Part shown: piece by piece, positions 1 through 9,140 of the stretch | Layout: the number at the start of each line of letters is the position of its first letter | Position numbering within the stretch: position 1 is the first letter of the stretch | Assembly (NCBI GenBank): GCA_964447405.1 | Contig: CAYUSP010000004.1 | Location: forward strand, 124,001 to 188,000 | Direction: 5' to 3' | Length of the DNA: 64,000 nucleotides | Source of the DNA: JALNZF01 sp964447405 | GTDB lineage: Bacteria > Nitrospirota > UBA9217 | Notes under the pieces: generated by a model | What the model saw: the letters and a program-made list of their open reading frames with translations, nothing else | Database searches by the model: none | Told to the model about the DNA's origin: nothing | Translations under genes and position numbers: made by a program

Positions 1-271
1 CAAGGAACGCCGAAAGGATGTCCGCATGGTCCTTGCCTTTTTTGCACATGCCGCCTTCCTTCACCTCAAGGGCGATGCGCTTGAGCTGCGCTAGGTCCTT
101 ATCCTGCCCTTTCCCGGCCTGAATTGCCTCGAGGATCTTGATGGCGTCGAAGAGTCCCAGTTTGCAGGGATGGCATTTGGAGCACATGCCGTCCTTGGAG
201 TCGTCATTGTAGAAATGCGTAAGTTTGATCCTTACATCGTTAACAGGGCATTTACTTGTTTGCTGCGACAT
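1..271 (-). CDS. Fe-S protein with NuoF-type 4Fe-4S domain (3' part outside window)
   Basis: The first 90 codons of a gene that runs off the left edge. It starts at the ATG at 271 and overlaps the end of the NuoF-like gene by 20 bases, so the two are probably translationally coupled. Residues about 24-80 resemble the 4Fe-4S domain found at the end of NuoF: a C-x2-C-x2-C cluster (CSKCHPC), a helical spacer, then a fourth cysteine in EGGMCKKG. The same domain occurs in the upstream NuoF-like protein at C481-C487 and C527, so this looks like a second copy of that electron-transfer module. The rest of the protein is not visible. It could be a NuoG or hydrogenase-type subunit, or a small stand-alone Fe-S protein. 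Reading frame and domain are well supported; function is open. Confidence 0.75.
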   Translation of the reverse strand, partial: MSQQTSKCPVNDVRIKLTHFYNDDSKDGMCSKCHPCKLGLFDAIKILEAIQAGKGQDKDLAQLKRIALEVKEGGMCKKGKDHADILSAFL

Positions 272-2150
272 GAGCCCTCCTCTTCTCGATCACGATGGCT
301 TCCGTGGGACACACACTGTAGCACGCCTTGCACTGGGTGCAGTAATCCTGGTCTATGAAGAATCGGTCGCGGAGCTCCGAAACAGCGTCGAATGCGCAGG
401 CCTGTTTGCACAGCCCGCAGAGGATGCAGTGCTCGGGCAATATCCGGTACGACCCAAGCCCCTGGCAACGCTTGGCCCGGCAGTATTTGTCATTCACATG
501 CTCTTCGTATTCTTCGCGGAAGTACTTTATGGTCGAGAGCACCGGGTTCGGCGCGCTGTTGCCAAGGCCGCAGAGCGATCCAGCCACAACCAGCTTGCCC
601 ATCTTCTCGAGCTTGTCGATGTCGCCCTTTTCCCCTTTGCCGCTTGTGATCTTGTCGAGCAGCTCATACATCTGCCAGGTGCCTATGCGGCAGGGCGGGC
701 ACTTGCCGCAGGATTCGCTCTTGGTAAAGGCAAGGAAGAACTTGGCAACATCCACCATGCAGTCGTCTTCATCCAGGACCACCATGCCGCCTGAACCCAT
801 GATCGATCCCACGGTAGCCAGGGTATCGAAATCCACCTGCATATCGAGAAATTGCGCGGGAATACATCCGCCAGAGGGACCGCCGGTCTGGACCGCCTTA
901 AACTGCCGCTCAGGATTCAGCATACCGCCGCCGATATCAAAGATGATCTCCCTGAGCGTGATGCCCATGGGAACCTCGATAAGGCCCGTGTTCTTGATCT
1001 TGCCGGTGAGGGCGAAAACCTTCGTGCCTTTCGATTTTTCGGTGCCGATGGAAAGATAGTAGTCGAGCCCCTTGGTGAAGATCGTGGGGATGTTGGCGAA
1101 CGTCTCCACGTTGTTCAGATTCGTGGGCATATTCCAGAGACCGCCGGCAGCTTCTGAGAGGCGGGGCGGCCGGGGACGCGGCATGCCGCGCTCACCTTCA
1201 ATCGAAGCCACGAGGGCGGTGGACTCGCCGCACACAAAGGCGCCAGCGCCCTCCTTGATCTCGATATCGAAGTCGAGTCCGGATCCAAGGATGTTCTTGC
1301 CCAGAATTCCCATGGCACGCGCCTGATTGATGGCGATACCAAGGTTTTTCACGGCAAGAGGATATTCGTGGCGAACATAGATGTAACCATACTGCGCGCT
1401 GATGGCAAAGGCATTGATGATCATGCCCTCCATGACGGAATGCGGATCGCCCTCCATGAGCGAGCGGTCCATGAACGCACCCGGGTCCCCTTCGTCTCCG
1501 TTGCAGACCACGGCCTTGATCTTGGCGTTCGCCTTCTTGGTATGCTCCCACTTGAGGCCCGCGGGGAATCCCGCGCCGCCGCGGCCGCGAACGTTCGCTT
1601 TTTTGACGATATCAATGACCTCGTCGGGCTTCATCGTCGCCAGCACTTTTGCGAGGCCGGCATATCCGTTCTCACGGATGGAATCATAGATATTGCAGGG
1701 ATCCACCACACCGTTCCGGTGGAGCGCAAGGCGCTTCTGTTTCTTGTAGAACGGGATGTCCTGCACTTTCTCATTGGGGTCCGACAAGGGAAATTCCCGG
1801 TAAAGCTGTTTTCGATAGGGCACACCATGCAGCACGGAATCCGCGAACAGCGTCGGCACATCCGCCACCTTTACCTTCTGGTAAAAGATCTCCTGCGGGT
1901 CCTGGATCACCACCGGACCGCGCTGACAGAATCCCTGGCACCCGGTCTTGACGATCTCGAGCTTCACCTGCTTCTGCGAAGCCTCCTTTTCGAACTGCTC
2001 GATCAGTTTCAGCGATCCCGTGGCCTGGCATGCAGTGCCACAGCAGACGCGAACCCGGTGTGCTTCGCTCTCCTGATGCTCCTTGAGCAGCCTCTGCCGC
2101 AGCGCATCGAGGTCCTGTACGTTTTCCAGCCGCTTAAACGTGAGTTCCAT
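252..2150 (-). CDS. nuoF: NuoF/HymB-type NAD(P)H-binding flavoprotein subunit with ferredoxin tail
   Basis: 632 residues, longer than plain NuoF because of extra domains at both ends. Order: a thioredoxin-like [2Fe-2S] domain (about 30-110, C37, C41, C71, C75), the FMN/NAD(P)H-binding core (GRGGAGFPAGLKWE at 188-201), an SLBB region, a 4Fe-4S domain (CGKCPPC at 481-487, fourth Cys 527), and two ferredoxin clusters (C575-C585 and C604-C614). This architecture is typical of HndC/HymB/HydB subunits of electron-bifurcating or NAD(P)-linked hydrogenases and formate dehydrogenases, and of some NuoF proteins. It should oxidise NAD(P)H or reduce NAD(P)+ through FMN and pass electrons along the Fe-S chain in the cytoplasm. 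It overlaps the NuoE-like gene by 17 bases and the downstream Fe-S gene by 20. The catalytic partner lies outside the window, so the complex cannot be named. Confidence 0.93.
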   Translation of the reverse strand: MELTFKRLENVQDLDALRQRLLKEHQESEAHRVRVCCGTACQATGSLKLIEQFEKEASQKQVKLEIVKTGCQGFCQRGPVVIQDPQEIFYQKVKVADVPTLFADSVLHGVPYRKQLYREFPLSDPNEKVQDIPFYKKQKRLALHRNGVVDPCNIYDSIRENGYAGLAKVLATMKPDEVIDIVKKANVRGRGGAGFPAGLKWEHTKKANAKIKAVVCNGDEGDPGAFMDRSLMEGDPHSVMEGMIINAFAISAQYGYIYVRHEYPLAVKNLGIAINQARAMGILGKNILGSGLDFDIEIKEGAGAFVCGESTALVASIEGERGMPRPRPPRLSEAAGGLWNMPTNLNNVETFANIPTIFTKGLDYYLSIGTEKSKGTKVFALTGKIKNTGLIEVPMGITLREIIFDIGGGMLNPERQFKAVQTGGPSGGCIPAQFLDMQVDFDTLATVGSIMGSGGMVVLDEDDCMVDVAKFFLAFTKSESCGKCPPCRIGTWQMYELLDKITSGKGEKGDIDKLEKMGKLVVAGSLCGLGNSAPNPVLSTIKYFREEYEEHVNDKYCRAKRCQGLGSYRILPEHCILCGLCKQACAFDAVSELRDRFFIDQDYCTQCKACYSVCPTEAIVIEKRRAHVAANK

Positions 2151-2622
2151 GTTCGCTCCTCACTGCCGTGATGATATCTTCTACCATTTTGGGCGTCAGT
2201 TCTCCGAAGAGGTCCTTGTCATTGACCGTAACGACCGGGGCCAGCGCACAGCAGCCAACGCATCCCACAGTCTCGAGTGTGACAGCCAGGTCGGGCGTGG
2301 TCTCGCCTTCCTTGATCCCGAATTGCTTCTCCATTTCGTTCAGCACCGCCTTGCCGCCGCGGACATGACAGGCTGTTCCCATGCAGACCTTCACAATGTT
2401 CTTGCCCCGAGGTTTGAAGTGAAAATGCTTGTAGAATGACGCAACACCGTAGACGTTGTTCAGGGACAGCGACATCCGTTCGGCGATCATCGTCATGGCC
2501 TCTTCAGGCAGGTAACCGACCTTTTCCTGTACGCGCTGGAGTACGGCGATAAGCACGCCCCGCTGGCCTGCCACATCATCCAGGACTGAGTTAACCTTCT
2601 TTAAGTCTTCTTGCTGAAGCAC
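2134..2622 (-). CDS. nuoE: NuoE-like [2Fe-2S] thioredoxin-fold subunit
   Basis: 162 residues, the usual size for the 24-kDa (NuoE/HymA/HndA) family. An N-terminal helical part is followed by a thioredoxin-like domain with four [2Fe-2S] ligands: C-x4-C in VCMGTACHVRGG and C-x3-C in TVGCVGCCALAP. The start codon is GTG, with GGAGG eight bases upstream. It partners NuoF in moving electrons between NAD(P)H and the Fe-S chain. It is the first gene of the overlapping block that continues into nuoF and the edge gene, and its 5' side is a 412-base intergenic region. Whether it belongs to complex I, a hydrogenase or a formate dehydrogenase cannot be settled here. Confidence 0.93.
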   Translation of the reverse strand: MLQQEDLKKVNSVLDDVAGQRGVLIAVLQRVQEKVGYLPEEAMTMIAERMSLSLNNVYGVASFYKHFHFKPRGKNIVKVCMGTACHVRGGKAVLNEMEKQFGIKEGETTPDLAVTLETVGCVGCCALAPVVTVNDKDLFGELTPKMVEDIITAVRSEHGTHV

Positions 2623-3034
2623 GGTAGGAACCTCCCTCTCGAAGCTTGAGAATTCAATGCGTTATGGAAGGGATACGCTGCGTCATTAAGCACAAGCCAG
2701 GGTCAATTTCCAGCCCATTCTTAATGAGTCCATAAAAAATATTTATAGAAGCGATTGCGATGAGGCTGCATAATAGCAATCACTAATTAAAAAATCAAGG
2801 AAAAATTAAAAAATAATTTGCCCGTTATTAAGTACAAGGCTCTTTCATAACTTGCCTTGAATCACAACTGCGAAACTACCCATTGTGGCAGCTGTAACGT
2901 GGTTTGACAGCCCTGCTGCCACCTGCTATTATTCAAACTGTCACTCTAAAATCCGACAGCAGATAGCAGAATATCGCATCGGGGCAGCTCACGGATCGTA
3001 ACACCCATCCCCCATCAAAGGAGAACACTGTTTC
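2623..3034. other. Intergenic region between nuoE and glgC
   Basis: AT-rich divergent intergenic region. It holds a strong plus-strand promoter for glgC (2904-2932) and the Shine-Dalgarno sequences of both flanking genes. No convincing promoter for the minus-strand nuoEF block was found, and no small gene. Confidence 0.7.
2904..2932 (+). promoter_or_regulatory. Sigma70-type promoter for glgC
   Basis: Perfect TTGACA (2904-2909), a 17-base spacer and TATTAT (2927-2932, five of six consensus). The start of transcription should fall near 2939, giving glgC a leader of about 95 bases. Seen directly in the sequence; use in vivo is inferred. Confidence 0.8.
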
Positions 3035-4291
3035 ATGAGCATTCTTGCGATGATCCTGGCAGGCGGCAAGGGCGAGCGTCTTCATCCCCTGACGATCCAC
3101 CGGGCAAAGCCGGCTGTGCCGTTTGGCGGCATTTACCGGATCATCGATTTTACCCTTTCGAACTGCATCAATTCAGGGATCAGGAAGATCGCAGTGCTAC
3201 CCCAGTACAAATCACTTTCACTCGACAAGCACCTGCGGCTCGCCTGGAACCTTTTTTCCGGAGAACTGAACGAGTACATCATCTCCGTCCCGCCTCAGCA
3301 GCGCGTCGGGGAGAAATGGTACCAGGGCACTGCGGATGCCATTTATCAGAACATCTATATGATAGAGAAGGACGCGCCGGAACACGTGCTGGTGCTCGCG
3401 GGAGACCATATCTATAAGATGGATTACTCCGAGATGTTCCGCTTCCATAAGGCGCGACAGGCCGATGCCACCGTGGCCGCTATCGAGATCCCTAAAAAAA
3501 GCGCGGGGGCTTTAGGCGTCATGGAGGTGAATGAGGAAGGCTGTATCCATAATTTCGAGGAAAAACCGAAAAATCCAAAATGCATACCAGGCCGTCCGGA
3601 TATGGCGTTCGCGTCCATGGGCATCTACCTGTTCAACACAAAAACCCTGCTGGAACACCTCAAATCCGACGCACTCCAGGATACAGCGCACGATTTCGGG
3701 AAGAACATCATCCCCCAGATGATGAAAACATCGCGGGTCTGCGCCTACAATTTCAAGGATGAGAACAAGAAGGAAGCCAAGTACTGGAGGGATGTCGGGA
3801 CCATCGACGCCTATTGGGAGTCCAGCATGGACCTCGTCAGCGTGGATCCGCTTCTCAATCTCTATGACAAGGCATGGCCCATACGCACCTACCAGGCGCA
3901 GAATCCTCCTGCCAAATTCGTATTTGCGCAGGAAAAGAAGGGCGGCCGGCTCGGCATCGCGCTCGATTCGATCGTGGCGCATGGATGCATCGTCTCCGGC
4001 GGCAGGGTGCAGAACTCCGTGCTCTCCCCCAATGTCCGCGTGAACAGCTACAGCGAGGTATCCGATTCGATCCTTATGGAAAACGTCGATATCGGCAGGC
4101 ACTGCCGCATCCGCCGCGCCATCATTGACAAGGATGTTACCATTCTGCCCGATACAGAGATCGGTTACGATCTGGAAGCGGACAGCAAACGATACCATGT
4201 CACACCGTCCGGCATCGTGGTGATCGCCAAGGGAACGGAAGTTTCGGATGCTTCGCGGGCAATGGCAATGGTCGCCGAGCGGGAACCATAA
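3035..4291 (+). CDS. glgC: Glucose-1-phosphate adenylyltransferase (ADP-glucose pyrophosphorylase)
   Basis: 418 residues, normal GlgC length. It makes ADP-glucose from ATP and glucose-1-phosphate, the committed step of bacterial glycogen synthesis, in the cytoplasm. The N-terminal nucleotidyltransferase domain shows the signature AGGKGERLHPLT (9-20), the regulatory-site motif RAKPAVPFGG and the substrate-binding GTADAIYQN. The C-terminal third is a left-handed beta-helix, read from its hexapeptide-like pattern. AAGGAG lies about ten bases before the ATG. It is a single-gene unit behind its own promoter, with a convergent lipoprotein operon downstream. A GH57-type glycosidase at the other end of the window may act on the same polysaccharide. 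Confidence 0.96.
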   Translation: MSILAMILAGGKGERLHPLTIHRAKPAVPFGGIYRIIDFTLSNCINSGIRKIAVLPQYKSLSLDKHLRLAWNLFSGELNEYIISVPPQQRVGEKWYQGTADAIYQNIYMIEKDAPEHVLVLAGDHIYKMDYSEMFRFHKARQADATVAAIEIPKKSAGALGVMEVNEEGCIHNFEEKPKNPKCIPGRPDMAFASMGIYLFNTKTLLEHLKSDALQDTAHDFGKNIIPQMMKTSRVCAYNFKDENKKEAKYWRDVGTIDAYWESSMDLVSVDPLLNLYDKAWPIRTYQAQNPPAKFVFAQEKKGGRLGIALDSIVAHGCIVSGGRVQNSVLSPNVRVNSYSEVSDSILMENVDIGRHCRIRRAIIDKDVTILPDTEIGYDLEADSKRYHVTPSGIVVIAKGTEVSDASRAMAMVAEREP

Positions 4292-4324
4292 AAAAGCGGC
4301 CGGTTCGAACTCGAACCAGCCGCC
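4290..4324 (-). terminator. Intrinsic terminator of the lipoprotein gene block
   Basis: A GC-rich inverted repeat (arms 4296-4308 and 4312-4323, one mismatch). Read on the minus strand it is followed by six T residues (A-tract 4290-4295). It would end transcription from the gene at 4356. On the plus strand there is no T-run, so it serves glgC less well. Confidence 0.8.
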
Positions 4325-4355
4325 TTGGCATTATCTAATCGTTATCGGGTTATCC

Positions 4356-6383
4356 TTATCTGGGTGTCAGGGTCAAACGACACGTCTTGTCGTTGCCCAT
4401 GGTCACATTGGTACACGTCTGCGTCCCGCTGCAGTCTCCGGACCACGTGACATCATACGCCTGATACAGGTTGGGATTCGGCTGTTCGCACAGCTGCACT
4501 GTGGTTCCCGTTGCGAACTCTGCGGTAAACTGGTTCGGTGCACCCGCGACCCAGGCGCGTCCGAAGTCGATTCCCGCAGGCGTACTGTATATCCAGCCTC
4601 CCCAGACGGGGTCATTTCTCACATCAAGATACTGCATGCCATTGCCGCCTCCGCTGCTGCTCCCGCCACTGCTGCCACCGGTTCCACTGCTGCTGTTGGA
4701 GCCAAGTATTACGTAACAGCCTACAGTGCAGTTGTTCATCCATATGGGGCTCGTTCCAGTTGCCCCGAAGGTAAAGGGTATGCCGACCCCAATGGTAGCG
4801 GGAATAGTAACTCCGGTCACTGTTCCGGCTGACTGCAATCCGCCGGCTGCCGTGACCTTGTAGGCTACCAGGGCATTATTAATGTCCATCACGTATATGA
4901 AATCGCCCTGGGGCTCAGCAACGATCGCGAGAGGTCCGGTCATGGAGCCGGTGCCAGTAAGCACCGATGTCGACATCGAGGTCAGCAGACCGGTCGTGGT
5001 ATCGATCTTGTGGACCTCCACGTTTTTATTGTAAAAAGGTTCCTGCTTTCCTATGTACAGGAAGCGTCCCCGTGAATCCATGGCAAGGGATGCAGCGCTG
5101 CTTGATACGGTTTTACTGCTCCAGTAGGTGAGCGCACCCGTGCTTGCATTAATTTGATAGCTAAGCACGGCGTCTAAATTGCTGCTGTTGCCTATGGTCC
5201 CCACGAATAAATACCGGCCCATGGGTTCAACCGCAATAGACCAGGGAGTGTCAGTGGTCGATGGACCAATCGCGGGGCTGGAGAACACTCCGGTTGTGGG
5301 ATTGACGGAGAAAGCTACTGGTCGATTGTAGTAGGCATTGCCGCCCGGAGTGCTTGGCCTCCAGGCATAGGTAACAAAGGCGAACTTGCCGGAAGGATCA
5401 AAGGCCAGCGCCGTGGGAGGCGCGCCTCCCGAGTCCGCAGTGCTGACCGGACCAGTGAGCGCACCGGTGGTTCCATTGATCGTATAGAGGGATATGTCAG
5501 AATTGCCGCCTACTCCCGAGTAATTCACCACATAGAGGAACTTGCCTGAGGGGTGAACGATTGCCGAGACCGGTCTCGCTGCCGACACAGCGGTCGTCGA
5601 CGGAATGGTGCTCGTCGGCCCGCTGATCGTGCCGGTCGTGGCATCAAGTTTATAGACTGCTACGCTGTTCACATCCACACCATTGGCGCTCGCGTTTCCG
5701 CCGTTCACCACAAAGGCGAACCTCCCGGAAGGATGAGCAACGACCGAGGAAGGCGACTGTCCGGTAGGCGCCGTGCTGGTCGGCCCCGAGAGCGCGCCGG
5801 TCGTGGTGTTTATCCTGTACGATGCGATGCTCGTGCCAACCATCACATACACATTCCGGGGCCTCTTTGCAGCATAAGCGGGGATGACCCAGGACAGGCC
5901 GGTGATGTCCGCGACCAGCAAATTGTTGTCGATCGTGGACGGGATTTCGGCAAAGCTGCCGCCCAGTTCGGCCTTGTATAATATGGGTGAGGAATCGGCC
6001 GGCACCAGCGCGGGATCGTAGGGTACGCGAACTGTCGCCGGAAGTGAAAATGCGGTGCCGTGCGGCGTCAGCTCATATGCAGCACCCGCCGCACCAACAC
6101 CGATTGGTGGAAAGTCTGGCGCACTGGTACTGTCGCGGGATACGACAACATCGACATTCGTCGCGAGCGCACCCGCGGGAATTGCCAGTTGTGCACCATA
6201 AACTCCGCTGACTGTTCCTCCTGTCGGCCCGACACCTGATGCTGTGGTTGTGGTGGTTGTAGTGGTTGTGGTCGTCGTGGTCTCAGTGCCGGTCGCTGTT
6301 GAATCCGTGCCGCTGCTCTTGCTGCATGCACCGGCCATCGTCATGGTACTGAGCAACATCAAAAGTACAATAATTATTTTCAC
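4356..6383 (-). CDS. Secreted lipoprotein with lactonase-like beta-propeller
   Basis: 675 residues from the GTG at 6383. A longer frame starts at an ATG at 6395, but GGAGG lies between the two and sits five bases before the GTG, which opens a clean lipoprotein signal peptide (MKIIIVLLMLL...AGAC). After the lipidated cysteine come a run of 12 threonines and a ZU5-like domain (GGTVSGVYGAQLAIPAGAL). Next is a series of repeats such as VVAHPSGRFAFVVNGG and TTGALSGP, matching the seven-bladed 6-phosphogluconolactonase/YncE-like fold, then a Gly/Ser linker and a cysteine-containing C-terminal domain (CEQPN, GDCSGTQTC, CRLTLTPR). It is the last gene of the block that ends at the 4290-4324 terminator. 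The enzymatic label of the family should not be trusted; binding or adhesion at the cell surface is equally likely. Confidence 0.85.
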   Translation of the reverse strand: MKIIIVLLMLLSTMTMAGACSKSSGTDSTATGTETTTTTTTTTTTTTASGVGPTGGTVSGVYGAQLAIPAGALATNVDVVVSRDSTSAPDFPPIGVGAAGAAYELTPHGTAFSLPATVRVPYDPALVPADSSPILYKAELGGSFAEIPSTIDNNLLVADITGLSWVIPAYAAKRPRNVYVMVGTSIASYRINTTTGALSGPTSTAPTGQSPSSVVAHPSGRFAFVVNGGNASANGVDVNSVAVYKLDATTGTISGPTSTIPSTTAVSAARPVSAIVHPSGKFLYVVNYSGVGGNSDISLYTINGTTGALTGPVSTADSGGAPPTALAFDPSGKFAFVTYAWRPSTPGGNAYYNRPVAFSVNPTTGVFSSPAIGPSTTDTPWSIAVEPMGRYLFVGTIGNSSNLDAVLSYQINASTGALTYWSSKTVSSSAASLAMDSRGRFLYIGKQEPFYNKNVEVHKIDTTTGLLTSMSTSVLTGTGSMTGPLAIVAEPQGDFIYVMDINNALVAYKVTAAGGLQSAGTVTGVTIPATIGVGIPFTFGATGTSPIWMNNCTVGCYVILGSNSSSGTGGSSGGSSSGGGNGMQYLDVRNDPVWGGWIYSTPAGIDFGRAWVAGAPNQFTAEFATGTTVQLCEQPNPNLYQAYDVTWSGDCSGTQTCTNVTMGNDKTCRLTLTPR

Positions 6384-6424
6384 CGCATCCTCCATTTTTT
6401 ATGCAATATTTCATGTATATCACG

Positions 6425-9100
6425 TTACGGCACTGTGGTCACAAAATACGGCGTTTTACCGCCGCCAACGTCAAAAGTACCTGCCGCATAGAGTGTGCTG
6501 CTTGATATCGCCAGCGCCTTGACGTAGCCATTCGCATTGGGATTCCAGCTCGTAACCGCACCAGCGGCATCGATCGCCGCAAGGCCGCTGCGCGCCTGGC
6601 CGCCGATAGTGCTGAAGTCTCCGCCTGCCACGAACGTGCTTCCGGAAAGTACCAGCGCATTGACATCTTGATTAGCATCAGGGTTCCAGGACATTGCTGC
6701 ACCTGTACCCGCGGCGTCGAATGCTGCGAGGCCGTGCCGGATGGTCGTAAGCCCCGAGCCTACTGCAAAAATATGCCCCCCTACGTAGACCGCGCTCCCT
6801 GAGACGACAAACGTGCTTATTCCGAGATGAACACTGGGATCCCATGCCGTCGCGGCGGTCGCCGTGCTGTTGGATGCGATCGCCGCGATATGGTAACGAT
6901 TTGCTCCGCCAAATGAACCGAAAGCACCGCCCGCATAAACCGTGCTCCCCGAAATGGCCAGAGCCGTGACATATCCGTTCGCATCAGGATTCCAGCCTGT
7001 GGCAATTCCGCTGGCATCGATCGCCGCGGCATTGTTTCGAGAATTTCCACCAATTGTCGAGAACCAGCCGCCTGCATAGACCGCATTTCCGGAGAACGCC
7101 AGCGTGTAAACAGGTCCGTTCGAATTCGGATTCCAGGGTGTGACCGTGCCCGCAGCATCAAGGGACGCAATACGATTACGGGCATAGCCGCCTATGTTAG
7201 TAAATTCACCGCCCAGATACAGGGTATTGTTGTACATTGCCATGGTATGAACAATAGCGTCAGAGTTTGGATTCCAGTCACTGAGCGCACCATTCGCATC
7301 AAAGGCCGCGAGATAATTGCGTACCTTTCCGCCCATACTCGTAAAACCGTCACCGCAACCCGGACAGTTGTTATAACTGTCTCCCCCGCCAGCATAGATC
7401 GAATTGCCGGATACTGAAAGCGCCCGAACAACGCCATTAGGATTCGGGTCCCAGGAAGTGACAGCCCCGGTGTTGTCTATTGCTGCGAGACCGTTGCGTG
7501 TCAGTCCCCCAACGGTCTTAAAGTTTCCTCCTGCATAGATCGTGTTCCCGGAGACAACTACCGTATAAATATAGCTGTCGGGCGCATTCGGATCCCATGC
7601 CGTAATCGCGCCCGTAGAATCAAAGGCAGCGAGAGAATTTCGGGTTACACCGTTGATCGTCGTGAAGCGCCCGCCTACATAGACATTGCCGCCGGAAGCG
7701 GCCAGGGTGAACGGGACGCCGAAGTTTTGAATGTTCGGGTCCCAGGTTGTGGCAGTACCCGTGCTAAAGGAATTGAGTGAGGCGAGACGACTTCGTGGAG
7801 CGCCGCCGATATTACTGAAGACTCCGCCCACATAAATAGTATTTCCTGTGACCGTCAATGCGCTCACCCATTGATCCGCACTGGGATTCCATGTTGTGAG
7901 AGCACCGGAACTGTCCATTGCAGCGATGTAGGCGCGGGTAGTGCCGCCAACAGTTGTAAATTGACCGCCTGCGTAGATCGTGTTCCCGGAGATTGCCAGT
8001 GTTAAAACCCACATATTGGCATTCGGGTCCCATGCCGTGAGCGTTCCGGCTGCATTGATGGCAGCGAGGTAGTTGCGCGCAAAGCCGTCCACCAACGTGA
8101 ATTTACCACCCACATAGACCGTACTGCCGGATATCGCAAGCGCAAGGACCTCGCCGTTTGCCACGGGACCCCAGGCCGGATTCACACTTCCATCAGGCAG
8201 GATATGCGCAAGATTGCTGCGGGTCATGCCTCCCGCCTTGGTGAATGCGCCGCCGATGTACCAGCCTCCGCTGCCGTCGCTTACCACGGCATTCACGCTG
8301 CCATTGATCACCGGGAAAGCGGCCCGTACATTGCCTTTCTGCATATCAATTGGTGTTCCATACCCCGTTCGCGGTCCTATCTGAGTGAAGTAGCCGCCAA
8401 CATAGACCGTGCCGCTGGCGTCGGTGACCAGGGCCTTGGCTGCCCCCTTCGACACCAGAATGTCTGGCCTGCCTTCCGCTGTTCCGAGATAGGCGTCCCC
8501 GTTCGCTGCCCGACCAGAGAACGTGAAATAATAGCCCTGGCCGTTGGTCAGGCCGCTCACGGTGTAAGGCGCGGTAACGTTCATTATCCTCGTCCCGCCT
8601 GGGCATGCGGTGTAGTTGATGATGTCGCAGTTCGGTGCCGTGGAGTAATAGATGTCGTAGCTCCCTCCCGGCACACTCGTCCAGTCCAGTTTCACGGCAC
8701 GGATCGTGTTGATCACCGGGACATCTACAGCTATGGTATTTGCATTTACACAGGTGACTGCGACACCGGTCACATTAGCGCCGGAAACGGTGCCGCTGCT
8801 GCTGTTAACCGTGCAGGTCTGGTAAGGACCTGAGGGCTGGGTCTTGACCGTGACAACATAGGCACTGTTGTCAGCTAACTGTGTCGCGAAGGTGAACGCA
8901 CCATTCGCTGATACCGCGAGGTCATCTCCGCTGTTGTCTTGCAGCACAAGCCCGGAACCCGTTAAGCCGGACACGGCACCTCCGATCGTATAACTGGCGA
9001 CCCCGCTACCATCTCCCCCCCCCCCGCTGCTTGTGCAAGCGGCCATGCCTGCCAGGATCACAACACAAAGCAACTGGGATATATTTTGTCCGGTCCTCAT
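6425..9100 (-). CDS. Lipoprotein with about 14 delta-60-type propeller repeats
   Basis: 891 residues. Signal peptide with lipobox MAAC (Cys 22), then TSSGGGGD, a short Ig-like segment and an FN3-like stretch to about residue 205. The rest is about 14 copies of a 47-50 residue repeat of the form xTIYAGGxFTTVGGxxRxxLAAxD...AWDPN, which matches the DUF5122 (delta-60) beta-propeller repeat. Fourteen blades would make two seven-bladed propellers. Copy 8 carries a cysteine-bearing insertion (NNCPGCGDG). The linker after the lipobox is encoded by a run of 11 G (9015-9025), a possible slippage site. The downstream neighbour is the lactonase-like lipoprotein and the upstream one the beta-helix lipoprotein, with about 40-base gaps. 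Role at the cell surface unknown. Confidence 0.88.
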   Translation of the reverse strand: MRTGQNISQLLCVVILAGMAACTSSGGGGDGSGVASYTIGGAVSGLTGSGLVLQDNSGDDLAVSANGAFTFATQLADNSAYVVTVKTQPSGPYQTCTVNSSSGTVSGANVTGVAVTCVNANTIAVDVPVINTIRAVKLDWTSVPGGSYDIYYSTAPNCDIINYTACPGGTRIMNVTAPYTVSGLTNGQGYYFTFSGRAANGDAYLGTAEGRPDILVSKGAAKALVTDASGTVYVGGYFTQIGPRTGYGTPIDMQKGNVRAAFPVINGSVNAVVSDGSGGWYIGGAFTKAGGMTRSNLAHILPDGSVNPAWGPVANGEVLALAISGSTVYVGGKFTLVDGFARNYLAAINAAGTLTAWDPNANMWVLTLAISGNTIYAGGQFTTVGGTTRAYIAAMDSSGALTTWNPSADQWVSALTVTGNTIYVGGVFSNIGGAPRSRLASLNSFSTGTATTWDPNIQNFGVPFTLAASGGNVYVGGRFTTINGVTRNSLAAFDSTGAITAWDPNAPDSYIYTVVVSGNTIYAGGNFKTVGGLTRNGLAAIDNTGAVTSWDPNPNGVVRALSVSGNSIYAGGGDSYNNCPGCGDGFTSMGGKVRNYLAAFDANGALSDWNPNSDAIVHTMAMYNNTLYLGGEFTNIGGYARNRIASLDAAGTVTPWNPNSNGPVYTLAFSGNAVYAGGWFSTIGGNSRNNAAAIDASGIATGWNPDANGYVTALAISGSTVYAGGAFGSFGGANRYHIAAIASNSTATAATAWDPSVHLGISTFVVSGSAVYVGGHIFAVGSGLTTIRHGLAAFDAAGTGAAMSWNPDANQDVNALVLSGSTFVAGGDFSTIGGQARSGLAAIDAAGAVTSWNPNANGYVKALAISSSTLYAAGTFDVGGGKTPYFVTTVP
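9015..9025. repeat. G11 homopolymer (C11 on the plus strand) inside a lipoprotein gene
   Basis: Eleven identical bases encoding the Gly linker just after the lipidated cysteine of the 6425-9100 gene. A tract of this length in early coding sequence is a classical slipped-strand site. A change of one base would shift the frame and stop the protein soon after the signal peptide. Confidence 0.9.
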
Positions 9101-9140
9101 GGTTTATTTCTCCCTCTTCACCCGTATTCCGATGCTTTTC

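Noticed and set aside
225..2171. Long plus-strand frames over nuoF
   Set aside because: Antisense shadows of a gene with conserved motifs; no ribosome-binding site or family-like sequence.
4296..4324. tRNA T-arm-like GGTTCGAAC sequence
   Set aside because: No acceptor, D or anticodon arm around it; it is a terminator hairpin.
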